Part shown: piece by piece, positions 1 to 7,989 of the stretch
Layout of the letters: each line of letters opens with the position of its first letter
Numbering within the stretch: position 1 is the stretch's first letter
NCBI GenBank assembly: GCA_022563275.1
Contig: JADFNR010000041.1
Coordinates: 1 to 26,127, forward strand
Reading direction: 5' to 3'
DNA from: Chloroflexota bacterium
Lineage (GTDB): Bacteria > Chloroflexota > Dehalococcoidia > UBA3495
Length of the DNA stretch: 26,127 nt
Translations under genes and position numbers: made by a program
Notes under the pieces: generated by a model
Database searches by the model: none
Told to the model about the DNA's origin: nothing
The model's input: only the letters and a program-made list of their open reading frames with translations

Positions 1-37
1 GTTCAAGGACGTCATCATCCCCGGCCTGGGCTCTTAA
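1..37 (+). CDS. C-terminal tail of an unidentified gene
   Basis: An open frame enters from the left edge and ends at TAA (35-37); the visible residues are FKDVIIPGLGS. Only 11 residues are visible, so the family cannot be recognised. It converges on the leftward NHL-repeat gene, leaving about 25 bases between the two stops. It could be a chance open frame, but no other gene explains the edge. Confidence 0.35.
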   Translation, partial: FKDVIIPGLGS

Positions 38-62
38 CTGGCCTCAAACCCCGGCCCGCCCG

Positions 63-1097
63 CTAAACGCCCACCACCCGTACCCGGTGGTTGTTGCTGT
101 CGGCCACGAAGATGTTGCCCTGGGCGTCGATACCGCAGCCGTGGGGCCGGTCCAGGCCCGCTTCGGTGGCCGGGCCGCCGTCTCCCTCTCCTCCCAACCG
201 GCCGCCGGCGATGGTGGTGACGATCCCGGTGGCGGCGTCGATGCGCCGGATGGCATGGTTCTCGGTGTCCACCACGATCACGTTGTCTTGGGCGTCGCAG
301 CGGAGGGCCTTGGGCGACCCCCAGGTGGCAGTCAACGCCGGGCCGCCGTCGCCTTCGTAGCCGCGCTCGCCGGTGCCGGCCACCGTGCTCATGATCCCGT
401 TGGCATCGACTTTGCGGACCCCATTCCCCTCGCGTTCGGCGACGTAGGTGTTGCCCTTGCTGTCCATGCAGACCGCCCTGGCGCCCATGATGCTGGCTTC
501 CAGAGCCGGTTTGCCGTCCCCGGAGCGTTCCTTCTCACCGTTGCCGGCGAATGTGGTGATGATGCCGGTGGCCAGGTCCAGGCGGCGGATCCGCTGGTCT
601 TGGATATCGGCGATGAGCAGGCCGCCCTTGCCGTCCAGGAAGCAGTCGTTTGGCTCGCGGAACATGGCCTGGTTCCCCGGCCCGCCGTCGCCGCTGTAAC
701 CCTGCTCTCCGGTGCCGGCCACGGTGGATATGATGCCGGTGGCGCCGTCCACCTTGCGGATGACAGCGGATAGCCGGTCAACGATGTAGATATCGCCGTT
801 GGCCCGGTCCACCTGCAGGGAATAGGGCTCCCTCATGGTCGCCTGTGTGGCCGGGCCGCCGTCGCCGCTATTTCCCGCCTCCCCGGTCCCGGCCACCGTG
901 GTGATTATGCCGGTGGCCTTGTCCACCCGGCGGATAACGTTGTTCCGGGACTCGGAGTAGAAGAGGTTGCCGGCGGAATCGAAATCGCACATGAACGGCT
1001 CGGTGCAGACCGCCTGGTCCGCCGGGCCGCCGTCTCCAGCGTAACCCTGTTCCCCGGTGCCCACGTAGGTCTGGATCTTTCCTGGTTCAAATGGCAT
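63..1097 (-). CDS. NHL-repeat beta-propeller protein
   Basis: The 344-residue protein is built almost wholly of NHL-type units. A block resembling ATGIITTVAGTGE followed by a GDGGPA-like motif recurs six times, each followed by a stretch such as NIFVADSNNHRVRVV that forms propeller strands. Such proteins fold as beta-propellers and usually act as binding scaffolds or, less often, lyases. No signal peptide or membrane segment is visible, so a cytoplasmic place is likely unless export is non-classical. The start has GGAGA nine bases upstream of the ATG. The ligand is unknown. A repeat lies between it and the next gene to the right, which is read in the same direction. Confidence 0.85.
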   Translation of the reverse strand: MPFEPGKIQTYVGTGEQGYAGDGGPADQAVCTEPFMCDFDSAGNLFYSESRNNVIRRVDKATGIITTVAGTGEAGNSGDGGPATQATMREPYSLQVDRANGDIYIVDRLSAVIRKVDGATGIISTVAGTGEQGYSGDGGPGNQAMFREPNDCFLDGKGGLLIADIQDQRIRRLDLATGIITTFAGNGEKERSGDGKPALEASIMGARAVCMDSKGNTYVAEREGNGVRKVDANGIMSTVAGTGERGYEGDGGPALTATWGSPKALRCDAQDNVIVVDTENHAIRRIDAATGIVTTIAGGRLGGEGDGGPATEAGLDRPHGCGIDAQGNIFVADSNNHRVRVVGV

Positions 1098-1137
1098 TTG
1101 GTTATTTCTCCATGGTTTGGTTTGTTGGTGGCTGCGG

Positions 1138-1213
1138 AAATCCCCCTCGGTCCCCCTTTATGAAAAGGGGAAGGTTCAAGTCCCCCTTTGTAAAGGGGGA
1201 TTTAGGGGGATTT
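1138..1213. repeat. C/G-run palindromic repeat, copy A
   Basis: The unit begins AAATCCCCC and ends GGGGGATTT. It contains two inner hairpins, CCCCCTTT-atg-AAAAGGGG and CCCCCTTT-gt-AAAGGGGG. The same design occurs at 2192-2280, 2936-3054 and 7845-7989. Its right end reaches the stop codon of the deacetylase-like gene (TAA, 1214-1212 on the minus strand), so the repeat may have supplied that stop. Similar elements are common in environmental bacterial genomes; no transposase is encoded. Confidence 0.85.
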
Positions 1214-2081
1214 AGGTCGCCGTCTCCTGGATGTACCAGTCCAGAATCTCGCTTCCGGTCATGAACACCACATGGTCGTGCTGACGGATGTACTCGAAGA
1301 TCTTGTCGTAGTACTTGATGCGGTGGGCGGCGCCGGTGATATAGGGATGGGTGGAGACGCACATGATTCGCGCGCTCTCCTCTCCCTCCCGGTACAGGGT
1401 GTCGAATTGGTCCCTGGCCCGCTCGAAAAGCTCGGGCGAGCGGTGGTGCTGCACCAGATACACCGGGATGTCGTTGAGTTCCACGGTGTAGGGGAGAGCC
1501 ACCAAGCTGCCCGACTTCACTATCATGGGGTAGGGCTGGTCGTCGTTGCACCAGTCCGCGATGTATTCGATCCCCTCTTCGGCCAGGATATCCGGGGTAT
1601 CGAATGTCTCGGCCAACCCCGGCCCCATCCAACCCCGGGGCGCGGTGCCGGTGAACTCTTTGATGGTGTCGATGGTCTTCCGTATCGCGAACCGCTCGTC
1701 GGGTTCCTTGTTGATCACCCGCTGTATGTAGCTGTGGGCCAGCATCTCCCACCCAGATTTCATGCTCTCTTCCACCAATTGCGGGTAGCTGTGGCAGACC
1801 GACGCATTGAGGCTCACGGTGGCCCGGATGCCGTAGTTGTCCAACACCTGTTTCAACCGCCAGAACCCGACCCGCAGTCCGTAGTCGAACCACCCAAAGT
1901 TGGGTATGTCCGGTATGACCGACACCCCTTGGGGCGTGGGCAGCACCGTGCGGGCCATGGGTTCGTTGATATCCCACTCTTCCACGTTGATCACCGGCCA
2001 TACAGCCACCCGCGCGCCGCCGGGCAGCTTCAGAGGTTTACGGTCGAATATGGGTGAAAATTCAGCTCTGGGATTGGACAT
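1212..2081 (-). CDS. Polysaccharide deacetylase / PuuE-allantoinase-like hydrolase
   Basis: The 289-residue protein resembles the NodB-fold branch that includes PuuE-type allantoinases and related C-N hydrolases rather than secreted chitin deacetylases. Supporting segments are VINVEEWD (30-37), the helix start NASVCHSYPQLV (92-103), GWEMLAHSY (110-118, the usual metal-binding His region), GWMGPGLAETFDT (150-162) and STHPYITGAAHR near residue 245. There is no signal peptide, which fits a cytoplasmic role on a small amide or cyclic ureide, but the substrate cannot be read from sequence. The start is well supported by AAGGAG six bases upstream. The last codon runs into repeat copy A, so the native C-terminus may have been altered. 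Confidence 0.8.
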   Translation of the reverse strand: MSNPRAEFSPIFDRKPLKLPGGARVAVWPVINVEEWDINEPMARTVLPTPQGVSVIPDIPNFGWFDYGLRVGFWRLKQVLDNYGIRATVSLNASVCHSYPQLVEESMKSGWEMLAHSYIQRVINKEPDERFAIRKTIDTIKEFTGTAPRGWMGPGLAETFDTPDILAEEGIEYIADWCNDDQPYPMIVKSGSLVALPYTVELNDIPVYLVQHHRSPELFERARDQFDTLYREGEESARIMCVSTHPYITGAAHRIKYYDKIFEYIRQHDHVVFMTGSEILDWYIQETAT

Positions 2082-2103
2082 GGGTGCTCCTTTTAGTCGC
2101 GGC

Positions 2104-2370
2104 GGTCAGCTAACAGCTATCAGTGATCAGCTTCACTTGCCGGTGGCGGACGGGTTTCGGGACTTAAAGTTGGTTGGTGAATCAGGGGGCGAAATCCCCC
2201 TCGGTCCCCCTTTATGAAAGGGGGAAGGTTCAAGTCCCCTCCCGATCTGAATCGGGACAAAGGGGGATTCAGGGGGATTTCCGCTGCCTGCTTCCAGTCA
2301 ATCCACTCCAACCAACCAATCCCGCCCCCGGCAGGTGAAGCTTTAAACTGACCGCTGTTAGCTGTCAGCT
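2104..2370. repeat. MITE-like composite repeat, element 1
   Basis: A noncoding block of about 265 bases with terminal inverted arms. The left arm carries GTCAGCTAACAGC and then CTTCACTTGCCGGTGGCGG; the right arm carries the inverse of both (CCGCCCCCGGCAGGTGAAG, then GTTAGCTGTCAGC). A C/G-run palindromic core occupies 2192-2280. It fills the space between the deacetylase-like and GlcG-like genes, and its right end touches the GlcG-like stop codon. There is no reading frame for a transposase, so any movement would need an enzyme from elsewhere. Confidence 0.75.
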
Positions 2371-2789
2371 TAAAGCCCCATGGCTTTCAACCCGATCTTC
2401 GCCAGGTCTTCGTCCTCTTGGGCCGCCAGGCCGCTCACCCCGATGCCGCCCATGATGGAGCCGCTGCCGGGATGGAGGATGACCACTCCGCCCTGGACGG
2501 CGGCCAGCATGGGGTCTCCCATCTCAGCCACGGTGCGGCCCTGGCCGGCCAGACGCTCGGCATAGTCCTTGGAGTCCTGCCCGGAAAGGGCGCAGGTGTA
2601 GGCCTTGCGGATGGCCATGCGCTTGGGTACCTCGCGGCAGCGGTCCATGCGGCCATAGCTGATCATGCTGCCCGTGTCATCGACGATGGCGATGGCCAGC
2701 GGCCGGTCCGGTTCCTTGTTGGCCTCGGCCAAGATGGCGGCTATGGCGTCTTGCGCCTGGCCCAAACCCAGCATCGGCTTGTCGTACAT
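2370..2789 (-). CDS. GlcG/HbpS family (DUF336) protein
   Basis: The 139-residue protein has the compact GlcG/HbpS layout: PLAIAIVDDTGSMISYGRMD (48-67), an alpha segment, and a C-terminal glycine-rich part GSIMGGIGVSGL. Family members bind haem or other small ligands or act as accessory proteins; some are extracellular, but no signal peptide is visible here. The start has a G-rich AGGGGGGA upstream. The gene is bracketed by two composite repeats in opposite orientation. The stop TAA is followed at once by GCTGACAGC of the flanking repeat. The specific function is unknown. Confidence 0.85.
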   Translation of the reverse strand: MYDKPMLGLGQAQDAIAAILAEANKEPDRPLAIAIVDDTGSMISYGRMDRCREVPKRMAIRKAYTCALSGQDSKDYAERLAGQGRTVAEMGDPMLAAVQGGVVILHPGSGSIMGGIGVSGLAAQEDEDLAKIGLKAMGL

Positions 2790-2850
2790 AAAAAAATCCC
2801 CCCTGCGGAATGGTATGGGCCATTCTACCTGGGGGGTACGGGCCTGGCAA

Positions 2851-3086
2851 GAAAGCTGTCAGCTATCAGCTTTCAGCTTCACCTGCCGGTGGCGGGGTGG
2901 TTCGTTGATGTGGGTTCGCTGGAGGCAGGCAGCGGAAATCCCCCTAAATCCCCCTTTGTCCCGATTCAGATCGGGAGGGGACTTGACCTTTCTCCCATTC
3001 ATAAATGGGGACTTGAACCTTCCCCCTTTCATAAAGGGGGACCGAGGGGGATTTCGTACCCCTGACCGCTGATGGCTGTCAGCTGG
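2851..3086. repeat. MITE-like composite repeat, element 2
   Basis: This second copy of the composite repeat is inverted relative to element 1. It starts with GTCAGCTATCAGC and CTTCACCTGCCGGTGGCGG. It then has GGCAGGCAGCGGAAATCCCC, the reverse complement of the right inner arm of element 1, and a C/G-run core at 2936-3054 with three hairpins. It ends with TGACCGCTGATGGCTGTCAG, three bases short of the stop codon of the DUF3179 gene. Confidence 0.75.
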
Positions 3087-3088
3087 CG

Positions 3089-4342
3089 CTACCCCACTCC
3101 TTTGTAGATCAGGGTCTCGGGGTTGAACGCGCCCCAGGCGAACCAGAAGTGGTTGCCGTGGACGATGGGCGTCAGTGACTTGCCCGCCATCTCTCCTTCC
3201 ACCGCATAGCCAAGGATGTTCCAAACGCTGCCCGTCTGGTCGTCGACGAATTCACCGTCTTGCAAGCTGAAAGTCAATTTCCGGCCGTCGAGGTGTGCCT
3301 CAAAAACCCCCGTGGACCCGACATCTTTTGAGTCGATGATCAACGCCCGGTCCAAGGCGGAAACGGTGCCAAGCTTAAAGAGGACCACCACATCGGTCCC
3401 GTTTACCTGGTAGTTGACGACACGCTCGATCTCCAACCTGCGGAAGGGGAAGGCGGCCGACACGCCGCCTACCTCGAAAGCGGCAACCCGTTCCTTGGGC
3501 AACAGGCGCTCGTCCAGGTCTCCGTCAAAGAGGAAGGGCGGCCGGTCGACCCGGTCATAGCCGCTGTAAGGGTTGCTGCCGTAAGGACGGTCGAAACCGG
3601 TGTTTCGGGACAGCACCAGCGAGTCCGGATTGGCCGCTTTGAAGTCGGCCCAGGAAATGATGGAGGCGGGGATGAATTCCAGACGATGACCCGCCAGCTC
3701 ACCGATGATGGCCTCTCCGGTTAGCTGCTGCCACCAGGTCTGAGTCTGCCGGTCCCACATGATCAGGTCGCTATTTCTGAGGTTCCCGGACACCCCGAAG
3801 TCAAACACCCGGCCTTCCAGCGTCCGTTTGAAAGTCAACGCCGAATTGCATAGCGGGCAGAAGGTAATGGTTACCGGCTCGCCGCCCACCACATCGTTGA
3901 TGATCTCATGCCAGGTCAGGATGGCCAGCGGATACGCCCTGGCCTCGCCGTTGATCTTGAACGTCACCACCGGCTCCAGGTCGTTCATCACCGCCTCGGC
4001 TTCCTCGATGGACTCGAACCGGGGATTGTCGATGGGTGGGATGCCGTCTCGGCCCACGCCGCCCGAGAAGATATCCGCAAAGGCCACCGTGTGGCGGCTG
4101 AAATCGGTGTCCCAGGCGCGTGTATCGAACCGGGCGTCATCCAACTCGGCCCGGAAGAGAGGGTCCGGTTCAACTATGGGTGAGGGACCCGGACCGGTGT
4201 CCGCGACAAAGTTGCTGGTGTCCGCAACGTTCAGCGGGCTGGACAATGCGGAAGAGCCAACCTGGCTGCCGCATGCTATGCCTAGGACGGCTGCGAAGAC
4301 CGTTCCGGCGATTAACCATTTTTTGGGTAGTGCTAATTTCAT
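3089..4342 (-). CDS. DUF3179 domain protein, probable lipoprotein
   Basis: The 417-residue protein begins with a basic and hydrophobic stretch ending in Cys24 (LGIAC). This is a plausible but imperfect lipobox, because Gly is at -3. The mature part carries the DUF3179 signature TFCPLCNSA with Cys162 and Cys165. This is preceded by YPLAILTWHEIIND and followed by FGVSGNLRNSDL and DRQTQTWWQQ. The biochemical role of DUF3179 is not established; the CxxC suggests metal binding or thiol redox. The neighbour 34 bases upstream is a CcdA-type electron carrier, so the pair may be a surface redox module. A composite repeat lies directly after the stop codon. The ribosome-binding site is weak. Confidence 0.85.
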   Translation of the reverse strand: MKLALPKKWLIAGTVFAAVLGIACGSQVGSSALSSPLNVADTSNFVADTGPGPSPIVEPDPLFRAELDDARFDTRAWDTDFSRHTVAFADIFSGGVGRDGIPPIDNPRFESIEEAEAVMNDLEPVVTFKINGEARAYPLAILTWHEIINDVVGGEPVTITFCPLCNSALTFKRTLEGRVFDFGVSGNLRNSDLIMWDRQTQTWWQQLTGEAIIGELAGHRLEFIPASIISWADFKAANPDSLVLSRNTGFDRPYGSNPYSGYDRVDRPPFLFDGDLDERLLPKERVAAFEVGGVSAAFPFRRLEIERVVNYQVNGTDVVVLFKLGTVSALDRALIIDSKDVGSTGVFEAHLDGRKLTFSLQDGEFVDDQTGSVWNILGYAVEGEMAGKSLTPIVHGNHFWFAWGAFNPETLIYKGVG

Positions 4343-4376
4343 CCTGGAGCAGGTCTCTACTTAAAAAAGTCTCGAT

Positions 4377-5288
4377 CTAAAGCAGATCGCCAATGGTGAG
4401 CCAATAGAACACGATGTACATCCCGGCGATGACCATCAGCCACGACCCCACCGGTTGAACGTAGGGCATGGCCTTGCGCATGCCGCCGATCATGGCGGTC
4501 TTGAAGAACGCGATCCCCACGGTCAACGCCGTGATGACCACACCCATCCCCAATGCGTAAAGGAAGAACTGGCCTAGAGAAGTGCCGATGCTGGACACCG
4601 CCAGGCTGGTCCCCACCACCGCCAAGAATATGGGCAGGGTGCAACTCAACGACGCGGTGGCGTAGCTGATGCCGAAGATGAAGTAACCCTTCATGCCGAC
4701 CTGCGCGGGGTTGCCCATGTTGCTGGCGGCCCGGGCGGCGATCCCGGTGTAAAGCTTGCCACCGCCAAGCATCCAGGAACCCAAGATGGCCAGAACAACG
4801 CCGATCACCAACCCGAGCCAGGGCAGAACGTCAATGATGAACGTCCTCGCTCCCAGTCCGATGACCAACCCGGCCGACCCGAACAGGACCACGAACCCAG
4901 CGGTGACGGTGCCGCCCACGATCAGGGCCTGGCGCAACTGTTTGAACGCGCTCCGCTGTACGGCCTCTTTATCTGCGTCTCCCAGGTACAAGCCCAGGTA
5001 AGCGGGCAGCATGGCGAACCCGCATGGGTTTACCGCCGACGCCATGCCCACCGCAAAGGCGAATCCAAGGGGCGCCAGGAGACCCCAGCCTCCCAACGTG
5101 GAGCTTGAACTGCCCGATAGGGATTCAACAAACCCATTTATGCCGTCGATGCCGCTGTCGCTGCCGATGATGATCGCGCCGATGAACGCCGTCGCCAACG
5201 CGATGGTCGCCACCACCACCGGCAGCACGATAGTCCGCATGATGTTACGGTCGCTTAAATTGATTGCCCTACTGATGGGTTGAAACAT
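4377..5288 (-). CDS. CcdA/DsbD-type membrane thiol electron transporter
   Basis: The 303-residue protein has an N-terminal hydrophobic segment (about 18-41), a Ser/Gly linker and then a six-helix CcdA core. The two redox cysteines expected of the family are present: Cys89 in VNPCGFAMLPAYLG and Cys216 in SLSCTLPIFLAVVG. These proteins carry electrons from cytoplasmic thioredoxin across the membrane to extracytoplasmic thiol proteins. The likely partner is the adjacent DUF3179 lipoprotein with its CPLC motif, 34 bases downstream and in the same direction. The chosen ATG has GGGAG about 11 bases upstream; Met17 is a weaker alternative. The 193 bases upstream of it hold no gene that I can recognise. 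Confidence 0.88.
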   Translation of the reverse strand: MFQPISRAINLSDRNIMRTIVLPVVVATIALATAFIGAIIIGSDSGIDGINGFVESLSGSSSSTLGGWGLLAPLGFAFAVGMASAVNPCGFAMLPAYLGLYLGDADKEAVQRSAFKQLRQALIVGGTVTAGFVVLFGSAGLVIGLGARTFIIDVLPWLGLVIGVVLAILGSWMLGGGKLYTGIAARAASNMGNPAQVGMKGYFIFGISYATASLSCTLPIFLAVVGTSLAVSSIGTSLGQFFLYALGMGVVITALTVGIAFFKTAMIGGMRKAMPYVQPVGSWLMVIAGMYIVFYWLTIGDLL

Positions 5289-5481
5289 ATCCGATGATGC
5301 TCCCTACGTTACCCCGTGTCTTGTGTTTTCTGGAACCCCAGGACACTGGACCGGTCGGGCCGCTTGAATCAGGTTGGTGCCTAGTATTACGTCCCAGTCC
5401 CAACGAAAGGTTTCACGTCATCCCTGAGATTATCTTATCCAATGGGACAAACTGAACAAACGGAAGGCCGGGAATCTCGTG

Positions 5482-6402
5482 CTATGGCCGGTCTTTCACT
5501 AGCACTTCATCAGTTGAGATGCCCTTGAAACGCTGGGGATGCATCGCTTCCGCAAGCCCTTCCAGCACGTCTACCACCCTGGGCCCGTGGCGGGTTGGTA
5601 TGCGGCCATCGAAAAGGAAGACCTGGTCCATCCGCACCGCAGGCAGGTCGTTCCAGCCCTTTAACCCGGTCAGTTTCTCCGCTGTCTCCCGGCGCACACG
5701 GTCCGGGTCAAAGGCACAGGGCATCACCATCAGATATTCGGGAGCGTACTCAACGATCTCATCCCACGTGAGCTCACGGGAAAGGCCTCCGGCCACCGCC
5801 AACCTCTCTTCACCTCCGGCCAGTTCCACCAACTCGGGCACCCATTGTCCGGTGTTCCGCAGCGGGTCCAACCAGTCCAGGCACAACACTCTGGGCCGTA
5901 CGCCCTCCTCCGCCACGCCGTCCACCACCGTCCCGATCCGGCTTTGCAACGACTCAGCCAAGTCATGCCCGCGCTGGGCCGCGCCGGCGGCGGCGGCGAT
6001 GTTGCGCACGTTTTGGAGGATGTCGGCCACGGTATTCGGCCGAATGGTCAGGATCTCAGGTTGGTAGTCCAGCACCTTGGCCGCGGTCTCGAAAACCGAC
6101 CCACTGTCGATGGCGCAGACCTCGCATAACTCCTGGGTGATGATCAGATCGGGCTTCAATTCCCGCAGGAGACCGCCATCGATCCAGTAGAGCGGGTTGC
6201 TATTGGTCCGTGCCTGGCGCACGATGGCGTCTATCTCCTCACTGGAGAGGTGGGTGATCTGCCGCACGCTCTGGCTGACCACCGGCTTGGCCGCGGCGTC
6301 GTCCGGGTAATCGCAGGCATGGGACACCCCGACCAGGTCGTCTCCCAGTCCCAGGGCGTAAACGATCTCGGTGGCGCTGGGCAGCAGCGAACAGATGCGC
6401 AT
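5482..6402 (-). CDS. BtuF-like cobalamin/ABC-type substrate-binding domain protein
   Basis: From the chosen start the protein has 306 residues and opens with MRICSLLPSATEIVYALGLG, then VGVSHACDYP, typical of the single-domain BtuF-like family. Further matches are PDLIITQELCEVC and the C-terminal GRIPTRHGPRVVDVLEGLAE. No signal sequence is visible, unlike true periplasmic BtuF, so it is either cytoplasmic or not a classical importer subunit; no permease or ATPase gene is adjacent. An upstream GTG (6429) would lengthen it by nine residues, but that codon lies inside a good promoter, so I prefer 6402. With that start the mRNA leader would be only a few bases. Confidence 0.82.
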   Translation of the reverse strand: MRICSLLPSATEIVYALGLGDDLVGVSHACDYPDDAAAKPVVSQSVRQITHLSSEEIDAIVRQARTNSNPLYWIDGGLLRELKPDLIITQELCEVCAIDSGSVFETAAKVLDYQPEILTIRPNTVADILQNVRNIAAAAGAAQRGHDLAESLQSRIGTVVDGVAEEGVRPRVLCLDWLDPLRNTGQWVPELVELAGGEERLAVAGGLSRELTWDEIVEYAPEYLMVMPCAFDPDRVRRETAEKLTGLKGWNDLPAVRMDQVFLFDGRIPTRHGPRVVDVLEGLAEAMHPQRFKGISTDEVLVKDRP

Positions 6403-6408
6403 GCCGCA

Positions 6409-6437
6409 AGTATAGATTGCCCTTTTCACTCAATCAA
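6409..6437 (-). promoter_or_regulatory. Sigma70-type promoter of the BtuF-like gene, near-leaderless
   Basis: On the minus strand TTGATT (6437-6432) and TATACT (6414-6409) are separated by exactly 17 bases. The -10 ends six bases before the ATG at 6402, and no Shine-Dalgarno sequence is present. Transcription would start at or beside the initiation codon. Confidence 0.6.
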
Positions 6438-6460
6438 ATCGCCGGCAAATCGCCGGCAAA
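6436..6460. repeat. 11-base tandem repeat between divergent promoters
   Basis: AAATCGCCGGC occurs twice head to tail (6436-6446 and 6447-6457) and is followed by a partial third AAATC. Each unit contains the palindrome GCCGGC. The first copy overlaps the -35 of the BtuF-like promoter, and the array lies just upstream of the presumed folD -10 (TAGAAT, 6479-6484). An operator role is possible. Confidence 0.45.
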
Positions 6461-6521
6461 TCCAGCGCCCAGGCATGCTAGAATTGCGGCGCACCATTCG
6501 CAAGACGGTCCTGAGGTCCGA

Positions 6522-7418
6522 TTGACGGCAAAGATACTGGACGGCAAGGCGCTGGCCGAAGTGATTCAGGCGGAGGTCGCCACCGGCGTGGCCGAGATCA
6601 AGGAGAGGCACGGAGTCACCCCCGGACTGGCGGCGGTGCTGGTGGGCGACGACCCGGCCTCCGCTATCTACGTGCGCAACAAGCGTAGGGCCTGCGATGA
6701 GGTGGGCATGGTCAGCGACACCATATTGCTGCCCGCCGACTCGACCAACGAGCAGGTCTTGGAATGCGTGCAAACGTTGAACAATGACCCTCGGTTTCAC
6801 GGCATCCTGGTCCAGTTGCCCCTGCCGTCCCAGATCGACGAGCGGTTGATAATCGAGTCGTTGGACCCAGGCAAGGACGTGGACGGGCTGCACCCCTTTA
6901 ATGTGGGCAAGCTGGTCCAGGGCCGGGCCGATTTCGTGCCCGGCACTCCCGCCGGCATCCAGCAGATCCTGCTGCGTAACGGCTATGACCCCGCAGGCGC
7001 CAACGTGGTCATCTGCGGCCGGAGCGACATCGTGGGCAAGCCCTTGGCTCTGTTGCTGATGCAACGGGCTGACGGGGCCAACGCCACGGTCACGGTCTGC
7101 CACACCCGCACCAAGGACCTGGCCGAAATCACCCGCCGGGCGGACATATTGGTGGCCGCCATGGGACGCCCCAAGGCCATCACGGCCGACATGGTCAAGG
7201 AAGGGGCGGTGGTCATCGACGTTGGCATCAACCGGGTCGAAGACTCCTCCCGCAAGCGCGGCTACCGCCTGGAGGGCGACGTTGACTTCGAGGCTGTCTC
7301 CCAGAAGGCCGCAGCCATCACGCCGGTCCCCGGCGGCGTGGGACCCATGACCATCGCCATGCTGCTGGTCAACACCCTCACCGCCACCCGCATCAGCATC
7401 CACGGGGCAGGAAGCTGA
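6522..7418 (+). CDS. folD: FolD, methylenetetrahydrofolate dehydrogenase/cyclohydrolase
   Basis: This is the bifunctional cytoplasmic enzyme that converts 5,10-methylene-THF to 10-formyl-THF with NADP. At 298 residues it has the normal family length. Hallmarks are Tyr50 and the catalytic Lys54 in YVRNKRRACDEVG, the segments PLPSQID and DVDGLHPFNVGKL, the nucleotide-binding GRSDIVGKPLA and the C-terminal PVPGGVGPMT. I chose the TTG at 6522 because TGAGG lies five bases upstream and the family homology begins there; the frame is open further upstream but gives no recognisable sequence. A candidate -10 is TAGAAT at 6479-6484. The stop TGA sits inside the AGCTGACAGC repeat, and queA follows in the same direction. 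Confidence 0.95.
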   Translation: MTAKILDGKALAEVIQAEVATGVAEIKERHGVTPGLAAVLVGDDPASAIYVRNKRRACDEVGMVSDTILLPADSTNEQVLECVQTLNNDPRFHGILVQLPLPSQIDERLIIESLDPGKDVDGLHPFNVGKLVQGRADFVPGTPAGIQQILLRNGYDPAGANVVICGRSDIVGKPLALLLMQRADGANATVTVCHTRTKDLAEITRRADILVAAMGRPKAITADMVKEGAVVIDVGINRVEDSSRKRGYRLEGDVDFEAVSQKAAAITPVPGGVGPMTIAMLLVNTLTATRISIHGAGS

Positions 7419-7487
7419 CAGCTCACAGCATTCAGCAGTCAGGTCGGAGCTACCCTGAAAGCTGATCGCTGACTGCTGTAAGCTCGC
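7416..7487. repeat. AGCTGACAGC-type inverted repeat between folD and queA
   Basis: It starts at the folD stop (aagcTGAcagc) and continues as CAGCATTCAGCAGTCAG. The arms CAGCAGTCAG and CTGACTGCTG are perfect inverses. It is related to the ends of the composite repeats at 2104-2370 and 2851-3086. It occupies the whole space up to the queA start, where no ribosome-binding site remains visible. Confidence 0.65.
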
Positions 7488-7844
7488 TCTCATGCGCACC
7501 AGCGATTTCGATTACCATCTTCCCCCGGAACTCATCGCCCAGACTCCCATCGAACCCCGTGATTCGTCACGGCTCCTGGTCATGCACCGTGACACCGACC
7601 TGCTGGAACACCGGCAGTTCCCCGACCTGCTGGAGTACCTGCGTCCAGGCGATGTGATGGTCTTCAACCAGAGCCGGGTCATCCCCGCCAGGCTGTACGG
7701 ACGCCGAGCTGACACGGGCAGCAAGGTTGAGTTTCTGCTGCTGCGCCGGAACGCCGACGGCACCTGGCAGGCCCTGGCCAAGCCGGGCCGGAGACTGCGG
7801 CCGGGGGTGGTGGTGAATATCGAGGAGCCGGAATCCAATCTCCG

Positions 7845-7989
7845 AAATCCCCCCAACCCCCCTTTACGAAAGGGGGGCTTGATGCCCTCTCCGCTGAAGA
7901 TGCTGAGCAAGAAATGTCCGATTACACGGCCAATCGGGAGAACGATAAGCTTCCCCCCTTTCGTAAAGGGGGGACCGAGGGGGGATTTT
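7845..7989. repeat. C/G-run palindromic repeat, copy D, inside queA
   Basis: It starts CGAAATCCCCCC and ends GGGGGGATTTTCG, with inner hairpins CCCCCCTTTACG-AAAGGGGGG and CCCCCCTTTCG-TAAAGGGGGG around a 60-base spacer. It is the same family as copies A to C. In the downstream queA frame it is read as protein including PPFRKGGTEGGF, so it is translatable. Confidence 0.85.

Noticed and set aside
87..773. Long plus-strand open frame opposite the NHL-repeat gene
   Set aside because: It is a mirror of repetitive GC-rich coding sequence; the minus-strand frame has clear NHL units, and this one has no family features.
1272..2057. 261-codon plus-strand frame opposite the deacetylase-like gene
   Set aside because: The opposite strand has the conserved hydrolase motifs and an AAGGAG start; this frame is a by-product of GC-rich third positions.
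6426..7499. 357-codon minus-strand frame across folD
   Set aside because: FolD on the plus strand is unmistakable; the antisense frame has no recognisable domain.
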